Below, one piece after another: positions 1 to 6,561 of a DNA stretch of 8,250 bases. The translations under genes and the position numbers were made by a program. Each line of letters starts with the position of its first letter. The first letter of the stretch is position 1. Source of the stretch: Pelotomaculum_B sp041645005 (lineage in GTDB: Bacteria; Bacillota; Desulfotomaculia; Desulfotomaculales; Pelotomaculaceae); the NCBI GenBank assembly GCA_041645005.1, contig JBAZQW010000092.1, positions 1 through 8,250 of the forward strand, in the 5' to 3' direction. Under the pieces are notes generated by a model. It was given only the letters and a program-made list of their open reading frames with translations. It had not been told where the DNA came from and made no database searches.

Positions 1-1
1 C

Positions 2-610
2 CTCCTGCGCAGGGACGTAGGCATTGTTTTTCAGGACCCCGAGCTGCAGCTTCTGGGTGGCACAGTATACCAGGATGTATCGTTTGGCCCGGCCAACCTG
101 AAATTGCCCGATGCTCAGATTCACCAGCGGGTACAGCAAGCACTGGGGTTTACCGGTCTTTCTCAACTGGCCGACCGGCCCGTGTACAGCCTTAGCTATG
201 GTCAGAAAAAACTCGCGGCCATAGCCGGGATCCTGGCCATGGAACCTCGTGTAATAGCCCTTGACGAGCCTACCGCCAGCCTGGATCCAGCTGCTGCCTC
301 CGGTTTAATGGCCCTGCTCGACTCTCTCAACGCCCAGGGCACAACAGTAATCATTTCTACCCACGATGTGGACCTGGCGGTAGCCTGGGCCAAACATCTG
401 GTGATTATGGACGGCGGGGCGGTCAGGCTGACCGGCTCTTCGGCAGAAGTTTACAGCAACACGGAAGCTGTGCGCAGTTTGAATTTGAACATACCCTTCG
501 TGGTGGAGACTTACTGGCACCTGAAGAAAAATGGCCTGGTCAGTGACAGTCAGGCGATGCCGCGAACAAGGAGTGAGCTACTGGCGATGATCGGCCGCCA
601 GCGGTACTAA
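2..610 (+). CDS. cbiO: Cobalt/ECF transporter ATP-binding protein, CbiO type (5' end outside window)
   Basis: This is the 3' part of an ABC ATPase that powers uptake of cobalt, or another energy-coupling-factor substrate, with an integral membrane partner such as CbiQ. The frame is open from base 2, so the TTG at 104 is internal and the true start and Walker A lie upstream. About 202 residues are visible. They include a Q-loop (GIVFQDPE, residues 7-14), the TVYQDVSFGPANL stretch typical of CbiO/EcfA, the signature LSYGQKK (about 64-70), Walker B VIALDEP (about 84-90), a D-loop ASLDP, and the H-loop STHD (about 119-122). The gene ends with TAA 35 bases before cbiA on the same strand, which supports a cobalt role and one transcript. 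An ECF ATPase for another metal or vitamin is possible, but the neighbour makes cobalt the best reading. Confidence 0.9.
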   Translation, partial: LLRRDVGIVFQDPELQLLGGTVYQDVSFGPANLKLPDAQIHQRVQQALGFTGLSQLADRPVYSLSYGQKKLAAIAGILAMEPRVIALDEPTASLDPAAASGLMALLDSLNAQGTTVIISTHDVDLAVAWAKHLVIMDGGAVRLTGSSAEVYSNTEAVRSLNLNIPFVVETYWHLKKNGLVSDSQAMPRTRSELLAMIGRQRY

Positions 611-645
611 ACAGGATTATCGAAAGAAAAGGAGTCAGAAGACAA

Positions 646-1995
646 ATGAACAGGCTTGTTATCGCGGGAACGCACAGCGGATCGGGCAAAACCACGGTTA
701 CCGCCGGCCTGCTGGCGGCGCTGCGTAAAAAGGGACTCAAGGTGCAGCCATTCAAGGTGGGCCCGGACTATATCGACACCGGCTACCATGCTGTCGCAGC
801 CGGCAGGATGTCTTATAACCTTGACTTCTGGATGATGCCGTCCCCCAACATCATGCAGCTGTTCGCGCATGGTATGGAGGGCATGGATTTTGGAGTTATT
901 GAGGGGGTTATGGGCCTTTACGACGGTGTTGGTTCCACCCCGGAAGGCAGCACCGCCGCAATAGCCAAGCTTTTAAACGCCCCGGTGATATTGATTATTG
1001 ACGCGGGAGGAATGTCCACCAGCGCCGCGGCCCAGGTGCTTGGATACAAGTCTTTTGACCAGGACCTCCGCCTGGCTGGAGTAATAGTCAACAATGTAGG
1101 CAACGAGCACCATTATAAACTTGTAAAAGAAGCGATACAGGCTTATACAGGTATTCCGGCATTAGGATTTTTGCCGCGTGACAAATCTGTTGCTCTGCCC
1201 AGCCGCCACCTGGGGCTGCTGCCGGCTGAAGAAATGGAACGGCATGCGGAAATTATAGATAACGCAGCCAAGCTGGTGCAAGAATGGATCGACCTCGATC
1301 AGGTTATTAATTTGGGCAGCACAGCAGAACCCCTGCCGCCTGTCAGTCCTCTGGTTTTTGAAAGAGGCAAGCCCGTTAAAATCGCGGTAGCCCGGGATGA
1401 GTCTTTCAGCTTTTACTACCGCGGCACCCTGGAACTGCTGGCCAGCCTGGGCGCGGAACTGCGTTATTTCAGCCCCATGAAGGACGACCGCCTGCCGGAA
1501 AATATCGAAGGGCTCTACCTCGGCGGCGGCTTCCCAGAGGTCTTTGCCGGGGATCTGGCAGCAAACAGGGGCCTGCTGGAAGATATCGGGCGCAGACTAA
1601 AAGAAGGACTGCACTGTTACGCCGAATGCGGAGGGTTCATGTACCTGACTGAGTCCATCACCGCGAAAAACGGGGAGAAACACTCCATGGCCGGCTTTTT
1701 TGACGGGCATACCATTATGACCGACCGCCTGCAGCGATTCGGTTATGTGGATATCGAGTTTACCGGGGAAAATGTATTGGGTAAAAAGGGACAGACGGCG
1801 CGGGGGCATGAATTTCATCATTCCTTAGTTGAAGGTATTACCTACCCCACCACTTATCTGATAAAATCAGCCTTCTCCGGACGCCAGTGGAACTGCGGCT
1901 ACCGCCGGGCAAACACACTGGCCGCCTATGCCCACATAGATTTCTGGGGCTACCCCGATCTGGCCCGCCATTTCCTGGACCGGTGCCGGGGTTAA
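646..1995 (+). CDS. cbiA: Cobyrinate a,c-diamide synthase
   Basis: This cytoplasmic enzyme of anaerobic cobalamin synthesis amidates the a and c side chains of cobyrinate, using glutamine and ATP. The 449 residues match the usual family length. The N-terminal dethiobiotin-synthetase-like ATPase domain carries the P-loop GTHSGSGKTT (8-17), then KVGPDYIDTGYH (37-48) and EGVMGLYDG (86-94). The C-terminal class I glutamine amidotransferase domain (about 245-449) has LYLGGGFPE (290-298), the nucleophile C328 in YAECGGFMYL, and the histidine-containing ARGHEFHHS (385-393). The end AYAHIDFWGYPDLARHFL is typical of the family. The ATG is preceded by AAGGAG at 629-634, 11 bases away. It follows the CbiO-type gene and appears to be the last gene of this operon, since the next gene is convergent. 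Hydrogenobyrinate (CobB) and Ni-sirohydrochlorin (CfbB) homologues are close relatives. The cobalt transporter neighbour favours the CbiA role. Confidence 0.95.
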   Translation: MNRLVIAGTHSGSGKTTVTAGLLAALRKKGLKVQPFKVGPDYIDTGYHAVAAGRMSYNLDFWMMPSPNIMQLFAHGMEGMDFGVIEGVMGLYDGVGSTPEGSTAAIAKLLNAPVILIIDAGGMSTSAAAQVLGYKSFDQDLRLAGVIVNNVGNEHHYKLVKEAIQAYTGIPALGFLPRDKSVALPSRHLGLLPAEEMERHAEIIDNAAKLVQEWIDLDQVINLGSTAEPLPPVSPLVFERGKPVKIAVARDESFSFYYRGTLELLASLGAELRYFSPMKDDRLPENIEGLYLGGGFPEVFAGDLAANRGLLEDIGRRLKEGLHCYAECGGFMYLTESITAKNGEKHSMAGFFDGHTIMTDRLQRFGYVDIEFTGENVLGKKGQTARGHEFHHSLVEGITYPTTYLIKSAFSGRQWNCGYRRANTLAAYAHIDFWGYPDLARHFLDRCRG

Positions 1996-2131
1996 TCTAC
2001 CCGTCCGCTATATTCCAGCAACCTATCTTATGGCGCCTCTAAGCACCAGTATTATCAGGCGCTTAGTCTGTATATAAACAATTCAGAAGATCTTGTTGCT
2101 GAAATACCTTTAGTTTAACCTACCCGGTTGC

Positions 2132-2176
2132 AGGGCCGGATTCATCCGGCCCTTGTGCGACTGAAGTCGCACCTAC
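2132..2176. repeat. Tandem pair of perfect hairpins, probable dispersed intergenic repeat
   Basis: Two perfect inverted repeats sit side by side. The first has 10-base arms AGGGCCGGAT/ATCCGGCCCT at 2132-2141 and 2144-2153, with TC between them. The second has 8-base arms GTGCGACT/AGTCGCAC at 2155-2162 and 2165-2172, with GA between them, and is followed by CTAC. Neither is followed by a T-run, so they are not classic terminators. The layout (GC-rich palindromes with a tiny TC/GA centre ending in CACCTACA) resembles hairpin repeats scattered between genes in many bacteria. Only one copy lies in this window, so its repetitive nature is inferred from form. Confidence 0.6.
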
Positions 2177-2226
2177 AGTTTCGGTTATTGTTCACATTAA
2201 GGTTCGTCAATTGTTGTTACTAGAAA

Positions 2227-2260
2227 AGAGCAGGAGTTCCTTTCCTGCTCTCTTGTTGTT
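2227..2260. terminator. Bidirectional rho-independent terminator
   Basis: The 9-bp arms AGAGCAGGA (2227-2235) and TCCTGCTCT (2243-2251) enclose a 7-base loop. On the plus strand the stem is followed by CTTGTTGTTTTTG, a T-rich tail that ends the cbi operon. On the minus strand the stem is followed by TTTTCTA, a U-tract that can end the MFS-DedA unit, whose last gene stops at 2308. The placement between convergent units fits this dual role. Confidence 0.85.
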
Positions 2261-2307
2261 TTTGTTGAAGTATTTTATTGTATCATGATATTCTATATTA
2301 TGTCTAT

Positions 2308-2931
2308 TTAAGAACTGGTATCATTGTTAGACTTTTTCAAACAAATCCTTCTGGCTATATACCCCGCTAAAACCAGCGCCAAAATAATCACCAGCAGCCA
2401 GCCTGACTGGCTTATAACCAGGGCCAACTGCTCCCATGAATCGCCAAACAGGTAGCCCAGACCAAGGTAAAAGCTGACCCAGAGAAACTCCCCCAGTGCC
2501 GCCATCACAAAAAACATCATAAAACTGTAACCGGTAATCCCGGCGAAAACGTTTATAACAGTACCCAAAGCAGACAGCGGAAAGCGGGTAGTGACAACTG
2601 TCATTTTGCCGTATCTGGTGTGATATTTTTCTGCTTTTTTTAACCCGTTTGTTATAGCCTGATCGAGCCGGGGGAAGCGGCGCAAAACGTGTTTATTTAT
2701 GTTATGCCAGAGCCAGTAACTCAAGGTATCGCCCAAAAGTGAAAAGACCCAGGCAAAAACCCACAAAACCGGCAGGCTAAATTCCCCGTAAAATGCCAGA
2801 GCACCGGAAGCCATTACCACCAGGTTTGATCCCAGCGGCAATCCGTTATTCTGCAAAATCAGCAGGCTCCCCAAAAACCAGAGTTGGTGCTGCCTGACAA
2901 ATTCGATAAGTAAAACAACAAAATCACTCAT
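2308..2931 (-). CDS. DedA/VTT-domain integral membrane protein
   Basis: This 207-residue multi-spanning membrane protein belongs to the DedA (VTT, SNARE-associated) superfamily. Members move lipid carriers or phospholipids across the membrane, or support membrane homeostasis. The exact substrate here is unknown. It shows hydrophobic stretches from residue 5, a LLGDTLSYWLW segment (65-75) matching the family's G-D...Y element, the VTT core with TTRFPLSALGTVINVFAGITGY (114-135), and GEFLWVSFYLGLGYLFG (147-163). The usual RF-x-PG-x-R signature is altered to RFPLSALGT, so it is a divergent member. A last transmembrane segment (about 178-192) is followed by a basic tail. Its ATG overlaps the end of the upstream gene by 8 bases (ATGAGTGA), which indicates translational coupling. 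It is the last gene of a three-gene minus-strand unit that ends at the terminator at 2227-2260. Confidence 0.88.
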   Translation of the reverse strand: MSDFVVLLIEFVRQHQLWFLGSLLILQNNGLPLGSNLVVMASGALAFYGEFSLPVLWVFAWVFSLLGDTLSYWLWHNINKHVLRRFPRLDQAITNGLKKAEKYHTRYGKMTVVTTRFPLSALGTVINVFAGITGYSFMMFFVMAALGEFLWVSFYLGLGYLFGDSWEQLALVISQSGWLLVIILALVLAGYIARRICLKKSNNDTSS

Positions 2932-3283
2932 GGTTTTTCCCAGGCGGAGCGGAACGCTCCCTTAGCTGCCGTAAATTGGACTGCATTTCCAAAGGAGTCT
3001 TGGAGTACTTTTTTTCGAGCGCCCTGAAAGTCAAATTTTCATCACCCGGCGCGGGGTCGATCTGGAGCGCGTCAAAGACCTCTTTTTCAGAAATATTGAG
3101 GCTATTAGCCGCTTCAGCGACTGTCGTCCATTTTTGCACTTTACCACCGGGCTGCCTGTCCCTGTGGGCGGCAAATTCAACCTGGTGCAGGGCATGGTAT
3201 ACCCTCATGGACTGCACTACCGCCAGTGAGGACAGTATAATCATCAATCCTGTTAACAGAAATACCTTTACACGCCTGCTCAT
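2924..3283 (-). CDS. Small membrane-anchored protein with a duplicated helical motif
   Basis: I do not recognise a named family for this 119-residue protein. It begins with a short basic stretch and one hydrophobic segment (about 6-26) that could be an anchor or uncleaved signal, so the rest is probably outside the cytoplasmic membrane. A polar region (about 35-50) leads to two similar 20-residue units. These are TVAEAANSLNISEKEVFDAL (54-73) and TFRALEKKYSKTPLEMQSNL (85-104), separated by PAPGDENL. Both begin with T, carry E at position 15 and end with L, which suggests an internal duplication of a small helix-turn-helix fold. I have an impression of similar units at the C-termini of redox-related membrane proteins in anaerobes, but cannot confirm it. 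The start has a strong GTAGGGGG site that overlaps the MFS stop region, 13 bases away. It sits between the MFS and DedA genes and overlaps the latter. Confidence 0.75.
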   Translation of the reverse strand: MSRRVKVFLLTGLMIILSSLAVVQSMRVYHALHQVEFAAHRDRQPGGKVQKWTTVAEAANSLNISEKEVFDALQIDPAPGDENLTFRALEKKYSKTPLEMQSNLRQLRERSAPPGKNHE

Positions 3284-3296
3284 TTTTCCCCCTACC

Positions 3297-4694
3297 TTAT
3301 TCCCCCGCCTGTTTCACACCTGTGTTTATATTGCCCCTGGCCAGGGAGGCGAAAATACCGCCGATGCAGATGACAGCGAAAACAATAAACGATACATTGA
3401 CACTTTTTTGCAGCAAATCGGCGGTAGCCGGTCCTAATTGAGCGCTGCCTACATATAGGTCGATAATCAATGTGGCCGTGGCCACACTGATCGCCTGGCC
3501 GATCAGCCGCATGGTGCCGGTGGTCGAAGAGGCCACCCCGTAAAACCTTTTTTCAACCGATCCCATAATGGCATTCATATTCGGAGAGGAGAACAGTGCA
3601 AAACCAGTGCCCAAAACCATCAGATTAACCACCACGAGCCATAGCGGGGTGCTCCTGGATATAAAGCCTAAAAAAAACAGCCCCAGCGTGGTCAGACCCA
3701 TCCCCCATGATGAAACTATCCTGGGTTCCACGCGGTCGGAAAGCGAGCCGGCGAAGGGTGACAGCAGGGCCATGATAATCGGCTGGGATAGCAGGATCAA
3801 GCCAGCGGCCGATGAGCTGTATTCCATGACTACCTGCAGGTACAGCGACAGTAGAAAGGTTACCGCGAAGGTGGCGCTGTAGTTGATTAACGCAGCCAGG
3901 TTTGATAAGGCAAAGGTAATATTTTGACTAAAAAGATTAATGTTTATGAGAGGCTGTTTGGATTTCATTTCATGTCTGATAAACAAAATTATCAAACCCA
4001 GGCCAATGACCAGTATGTATTTAGACAAAACAGCTGTGGCGATTGATGAAAACGCGTACAGGAAAGCGACCAAACCGACCATATAGAGAACAGACCCGGT
4101 TATATCAAAACTCTCTCCTTTAGCGCCGGCCCATTCTCCCTTGATCCTGGTGGCGGATACATATGTGACCAAACCGATGGCAGTGCTAAGAAAAAATATG
4201 GATTCCCAACCAAGATGCTGGTTCATCGCGCCGCCCAGGACAGGGCCCAGCGAAAGGCCGGTATAAACTGTGGCAACGTTTATACCCAGTACCCTGCCCC
4301 TTTCCTGGGGAGGAAAGACTGAAGTTAAAATTGCCATCCCTGTTCCAAAAGTCATGGCTGATCCGATACCCTGCAGGATCCTGAATCCGATCAGCGCCTG
4401 AATTGACCAGGCCAATCCGCATAGCAAGGATGCCAGGGTGAAAATTATTACACCCAAAGTGAATACCTTTTTCCTGCCAGAGATATCGGCAAGCCTGCCG
4501 AAGGGCAGCAGAAAGGCGGCAGTGGCAAGGAGGTAGCTGCTGACCACCCAACTCAGCATCAAGGCGCTGCTGTTAAACTCCCGCCCAATTGAAGGAATAG
4601 CCAGATTAATAGCGCTGCCCATGAAAGGAGTGGAAAAAGAGGCCACCATGACGGTAATTAAGGTGTATTTCTTTATTAACGGGTCCTGGTTCAT
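3297..4694 (-). CDS. MFS exporter, DHA2 (14-TM drug:H+ antiporter) family
   Basis: This inner-membrane proton-coupled exporter is of the EmrB/QacA type and probably expels small toxic or drug-like compounds. The substrate cannot be read from sequence. I chose the ATG at 4694 (465 residues, MNQDPLIKKY...) because GGAGGT lies 6 bases upstream. An ATG at 4769 would add 25 polar residues with no good ribosome site. Features include motif A GRLADISGRKKV (66-77), motif B RILQGIGSA (105-113) and the antiporter motif C region YTGLSLGPVLGG (144-155). Many hydrophobic segments follow up to the C-terminus, and the length fits 14 rather than 12 spans. No adaptor gene (EmrA-like) or regulator gene lies nearby. 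It is the first gene of the unit with the small anchored protein and the DedA protein, so the three may act together at the membrane. Confidence 0.92.
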   Translation of the reverse strand: MNQDPLIKKYTLITVMVASFSTPFMGSAINLAIPSIGREFNSSALMLSWVVSSYLLATAAFLLPFGRLADISGRKKVFTLGVIIFTLASLLCGLAWSIQALIGFRILQGIGSAMTFGTGMAILTSVFPPQERGRVLGINVATVYTGLSLGPVLGGAMNQHLGWESIFFLSTAIGLVTYVSATRIKGEWAGAKGESFDITGSVLYMVGLVAFLYAFSSIATAVLSKYILVIGLGLIILFIRHEMKSKQPLININLFSQNITFALSNLAALINYSATFAVTFLLSLYLQVVMEYSSSAAGLILLSQPIIMALLSPFAGSLSDRVEPRIVSSWGMGLTTLGLFFLGFISRSTPLWLVVVNLMVLGTGFALFSSPNMNAIMGSVEKRFYGVASSTTGTMRLIGQAISVATATLIIDLYVGSAQLGPATADLLQKSVNVSFIVFAVICIGGIFASLARGNINTGVKQAGE

Positions 4695-4700
4695 TGACTT

Positions 4701-4706
4701 ACCTCC
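4701..4706 (-). promoter_or_regulatory. Ribosome binding site that fixes the MFS start
   Basis: On the minus strand GGAGGT (4706 to 4701) lies 6 bases before the ATG at 4694. No comparable site precedes the longer alternative start at 4769, so the shorter protein is preferred. Confidence 0.8.
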
Positions 4707-4870
4707 AGTTGAAAGTAATTGGAAAAATTTTAAATCACTGTGATGAACAATGATATTTATTGTTTCCAAATATACTAACTTCTTTATGAAGAGAGTATCT
4801 CCTTTTTCTTTATATAAGGCACATCAAACCTGAAAAAAAAAGATCCCAAAAATAATAAATGCTTAATAAT

Positions 4871-4910
4871 TCTTAAATATAAATTTAATATATTCAAATT
4901 ATATTTAAGA
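4871..4910. promoter_or_regulatory. Inverted repeat, candidate operator in the divergent spacer
   Basis: The arms TCTTAAATATA (4871-4881) and TATATTTAAGA (4900-4910) are perfect reverse complements of 11 bases around an 18-base AT-rich centre. It lies midway between the divergent MFS and DUF4912 genes, where a shared operator would be expected. The AT-rich composition makes chance palindromes more likely, and no regulator gene is adjacent. Confidence 0.35.
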
Positions 4911-4973
4911 CAAGTTAAGTTAAATGCGGACAAGTGAGTGGTGTTTTTTGTGGAAAGGTAAAGGTGATCAAAG

Positions 4974-5408
4974 ATGCCACAAGTCTCCTTGCCTTCAAAT
5001 TATAATGACAACACACTTGTTTTGATGGTGCAAACGCCGCGTAAACTCTTTGTTTACTGGGATCTTTCACCAAACCAGAGGGCGGCCCTGGCAGCGAAAA
5101 AAAAACTGCAACTGAGGTTAAATGTAGTTAACCGGGGTGTGTACCGCACATTTGACATAAAACCTTTCTGGGACAGTTTTTACATCACCGGTGTGGAGCC
5201 GGGTCTTGATTATTATTGCGATATAATCATAAAAGACGACGACGAGATTTACCCAGTGATCTATTCAAACACAGTATCGGCCCCGGCGGAGCGACCACCT
5301 ATCCCGCTTGGCAGCACCGCCACTTCCGGTTTCTGGGGCGCAGGGGAATACGCCGCCCGTGAAGACACCTGGACAAGTTACAGTTCTGGAGCTTTTTATA
5401 AAAAATAA
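4974..5408 (+). CDS. DUF4912 family protein
   Basis: This 144-residue protein carries the DUF4912 pattern, in which a short polar lead is followed by a beta-rich domain. Residues 13-30 (NTLVLMVQTPRKLFVYWD) match the typical opening 'L-x-L-x-V-x-(D/T)-P-x-x-(L/F)-x-(V/A)-Y-W-(D/E)'. The rest of the fold runs to about residue 100, including GVEPGLDYYCDI (73-84). The C-terminal 40 residues are rich in P, S, G and aromatic residues and look disordered. No catalytic residues are obvious. The family is common in Clostridia and related bacteria and has no established function. Its form suggests a carbohydrate-binding-like or immunoglobulin-like module, which is inference. No signal peptide or membrane segment is present. 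The ATG is preceded by AAAGGTGAT. It is transcribed alone, divergent from the MFS unit and convergent with the debris at 5486-5860. Confidence 0.85.
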   Translation: MPQVSLPSNYNDNTLVLMVQTPRKLFVYWDLSPNQRAALAAKKKLQLRLNVVNRGVYRTFDIKPFWDSFYITGVEPGLDYYCDIIIKDDDEIYPVIYSNTVSAPAERPPIPLGSTATSGFWGAGEYAAREDTWTSYSSGAFYKK

Positions 5409-5434
5409 CCAGCTGTGCTATGGCACTTCTCATA

Positions 5435-5470
5435 AGATAGGGTCAGGTTTTTACAACCCTGACCCCATCT
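5435..5470. repeat. REP-like hairpin between convergent units
   Basis: The arms AGAT-A-GGGTCAGG (5435-5447) and CCTGACCC-C-ATCT (5458-5470) pair over 12 of 13 positions around a 10-base loop (TTTTTACAAC). No T-run follows on either side, so it is a weak terminator candidate at best. It resembles the GGGGTCAGG-type palindromes linked to REP elements and their RAYT transposases in many bacteria. That likeness is from memory, and no RAYT gene lies in the window. It sits 26 bases after the DUF4912 stop and 15 bases beyond the end of the minus-strand pseudogene. Confidence 0.5.
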
Positions 5471-5485
5471 ATATGCAAACATGTG

Positions 5486-5860
5486 TCAACCCCCACATTT
5501 ATAGCACTTTTTATTATGGACACAAATCACATCACCACATTTTTTGCATACCCATCTTTGGTTTTCACCTTCCTCCCCGTGTTTCTATTCCGGCTATCGC
5601 TTGTTCTTCGGCTTGTATTTTACCACCTGCTTTTGGGCGTCAAGCGAGCCCGTCATCCCGATTATTTTCTGCTTTTCAAACTGCGCCGCCGTCATAGTGT
5701 TTTTGCGCTCCACAAACACCATTTCATTTTGAAGCATTGTCTCCATAAGGACACACATATAAGCACATTCCGCAACCGTTGCATAAGGATGAGTATACCT
5801 TCCATTTTGTCTGGTATAGGATTCAACAAATCTTATATTATATATCCAGGCCGATAGAAT
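5486..5860 (-). pseudogene. Remnant of a zinc-ribbon protein, no start codon, two in-frame TAG codons
   Basis: A single minus-strand frame reads as convincing protein for about 124 codons, broken only by two TAG codons at 5596-5594 and 5587-5585. The first part (88 residues from 5860) includes RFVESYTRQNGRYTHPYATV, AECAYMCVLMETMLQ and TMTAAQFEKQK, and ends KYKPKNKR. After the two TAGs the same frame runs through KHGEEGENQRWVCKKCG to CYKCGG and stops at TGA 5488-5486. That end is a zinc ribbon of spacing W-x-C-x2-C-x10-C-x2-C, as in RanBP2-type or small zinc-ribbon domains. No ATG, GTG or TTG with a ribosome site opens the frame. The stretch is cut off at the 3' end of the AlkD-like gene, so the 5' part seems lost. 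I cannot name the family. Both TAGs could be single C-to-T changes from CAG (Gln), which fits decay, although stop readthrough or a recoded phage origin is a formal alternative. Confidence 0.55.
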
Positions 5861-5862
5861 TT

Positions 5863-6561
5863 TTATTTGGCCATTGCCTCTGTTTTTAGTTCTTTTGGCA
5901 TTTTCTCAATCGCGTATCTCAGGGCCGTCCGGGGCATTGTTTTTTTGTTCTTTATAATATAATTAAATACTTCTTCTTGATTTTTCCGGCTGGCTTCTTT
6001 CAGCATCCAGCCATAGCCTTTTTGCACCAAATCATCTTGATCCAGGAGCAAAATATCGGCAATCTCAAAAATATCTTTCAGGAACTTCCCTTGTTTGGCG
6101 GGAATGATCAGAGATACCGCAGACGCGCGGCGCATCCAGCGGTTTTGGAATTTAGCCCATTTTTTTAAACCGGATAAATATTCGGGATACATTTCGATAA
6201 AAGCGCCCATGGTGTGGTTGCAGAGCGTATCGCAGGAGGCCCAGTTGCTGACATAATTATTTACCCATTTTTCAAACAATGCAAAATCTCCGGGCTCATA
6301 TTTTTTGCAGATAAAATACGACCAATTGCAGGCGATAAACGATTCTTCCATATATCCCGACTGCCATAACTCCTCGCAGTAACTAAAAATCTCAGTTTTA
6401 CTTTTATCTTTAATGCTTTTATAGTATTCTCTTCCGATTCTGCTGACAACAGCAGTCTTGACGCCATAAATATTTATATTTTCTTTAAAAAATCTTTGCC
6501 CTGTTTGTCTTGTGTGTTCATCGCTGTTTTCTTTCAATTCCTGGCGGATTTTTTCAATCAT
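5863..6561 (-). CDS. DNA alkylation repair protein, AlkD-like HEAT-repeat glycosylase
   Basis: This 232-residue helical protein belongs to the AlkC/AlkD family, which removes N3- and N7-alkylated purines from DNA in the cytoplasm. AlkD holds the DNA on a concave HEAT-repeat surface and does not flip the base. It has the usual length and family blocks, namely NWASCDTLCNH (106-116), NRWMRRASAVSLIIPAK (140-156), DQDDLVQKGYGWMLKEAS (174-191) and MPRTALRYAIEKMP (209-222). By comparison with Bacillus cereus AlkD (W109, D113, R148, W187), the key residues are W107, D111, an arginine of the RWMRRAS block (141-145) and W185, so it looks active. The ATG follows AGGGTG by 5 bases. It stands alone, 164 bases after the PPC gene and directly before the zinc-ribbon remnant. 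No ada or other alkylation-response gene is visible. Confidence 0.92.
   Translation of the reverse strand: MIEKIRQELKENSDEHTRQTGQRFFKENINIYGVKTAVVSRIGREYYKSIKDKSKTEIFSYCEELWQSGYMEESFIACNWSYFICKKYEPGDFALFEKWVNNYVSNWASCDTLCNHTMGAFIEMYPEYLSGLKKWAKFQNRWMRRASAVSLIIPAKQGKFLKDIFEIADILLLDQDDLVQKGYGWMLKEASRKNQEEVFNYIIKNKKTMPRTALRYAIEKMPKELKTEAMAK

Larger units (their letters stand above)
1996..2307. other. 312-base spacer between cbiA and the convergent DedA gene
   Basis: No convincing gene lies here. In reading order it holds a 40-codon stretch that stays open in the cbiA frame after its stop (1996-2118, no start codon), a weak hairpin at 2039-2066 (CTAAGC...GCTTAG), a tandem pair of strong hairpins (2132-2172) and a clear bidirectional terminator (2227-2260). 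The last 45 bases before the DedA stop are AT-rich without recognisable structure. Confidence 0.6.
4695..4973. other. AT-rich divergent spacer between MFS unit and DUF4912 gene
   Basis: This 279-base region must hold the promoters of both divergent units, but no -35/-10 pair stands out because the centre (about 4840-4920) is almost pure A/T. It holds an 11-bp inverted repeat (4871-4910) and a smaller one near the MFS gene (ATATTT at 4753-4758, AAATAT at 4768-4773). There is no recognisable gene inside. Confidence 0.6.

Noticed and set aside
2039..2066. Hairpin CTAAGC...GCTTAG after cbiA
   Set aside because: Six base pairs plus a mismatch and no T-run, so it is too weak to call a terminator. 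The strong one lies at 2227-2260.
1996..2118. A 40-codon stretch open in the cbiA frame after its stop (ends ...SEDLVAEIPLV)
   Set aside because: It looks mildly protein-like, but it has no start codon or ribosome site and CbiA already has its full family length. A 40-codon open stretch is not rare by chance.
2976..3437. 153-codon plus-strand ORF opposite the small anchored protein and the MFS end
   Set aside because: It is antisense to two well-supported genes with good ribosome sites and shows no recognisable domain.
4186..4551. 121-codon minus-strand ORF inside the MFS gene
   Set aside because: It is out of frame within clear MFS motifs and rich in residues typical of a shadow frame.
5483..5857. 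Plus-strand ORF across the zinc-ribbon remnant
   Set aside because: Its translation is low-complexity hydrophobic and lacks a ribosome site. The minus-strand frame over the same bases has the protein-like sequence.
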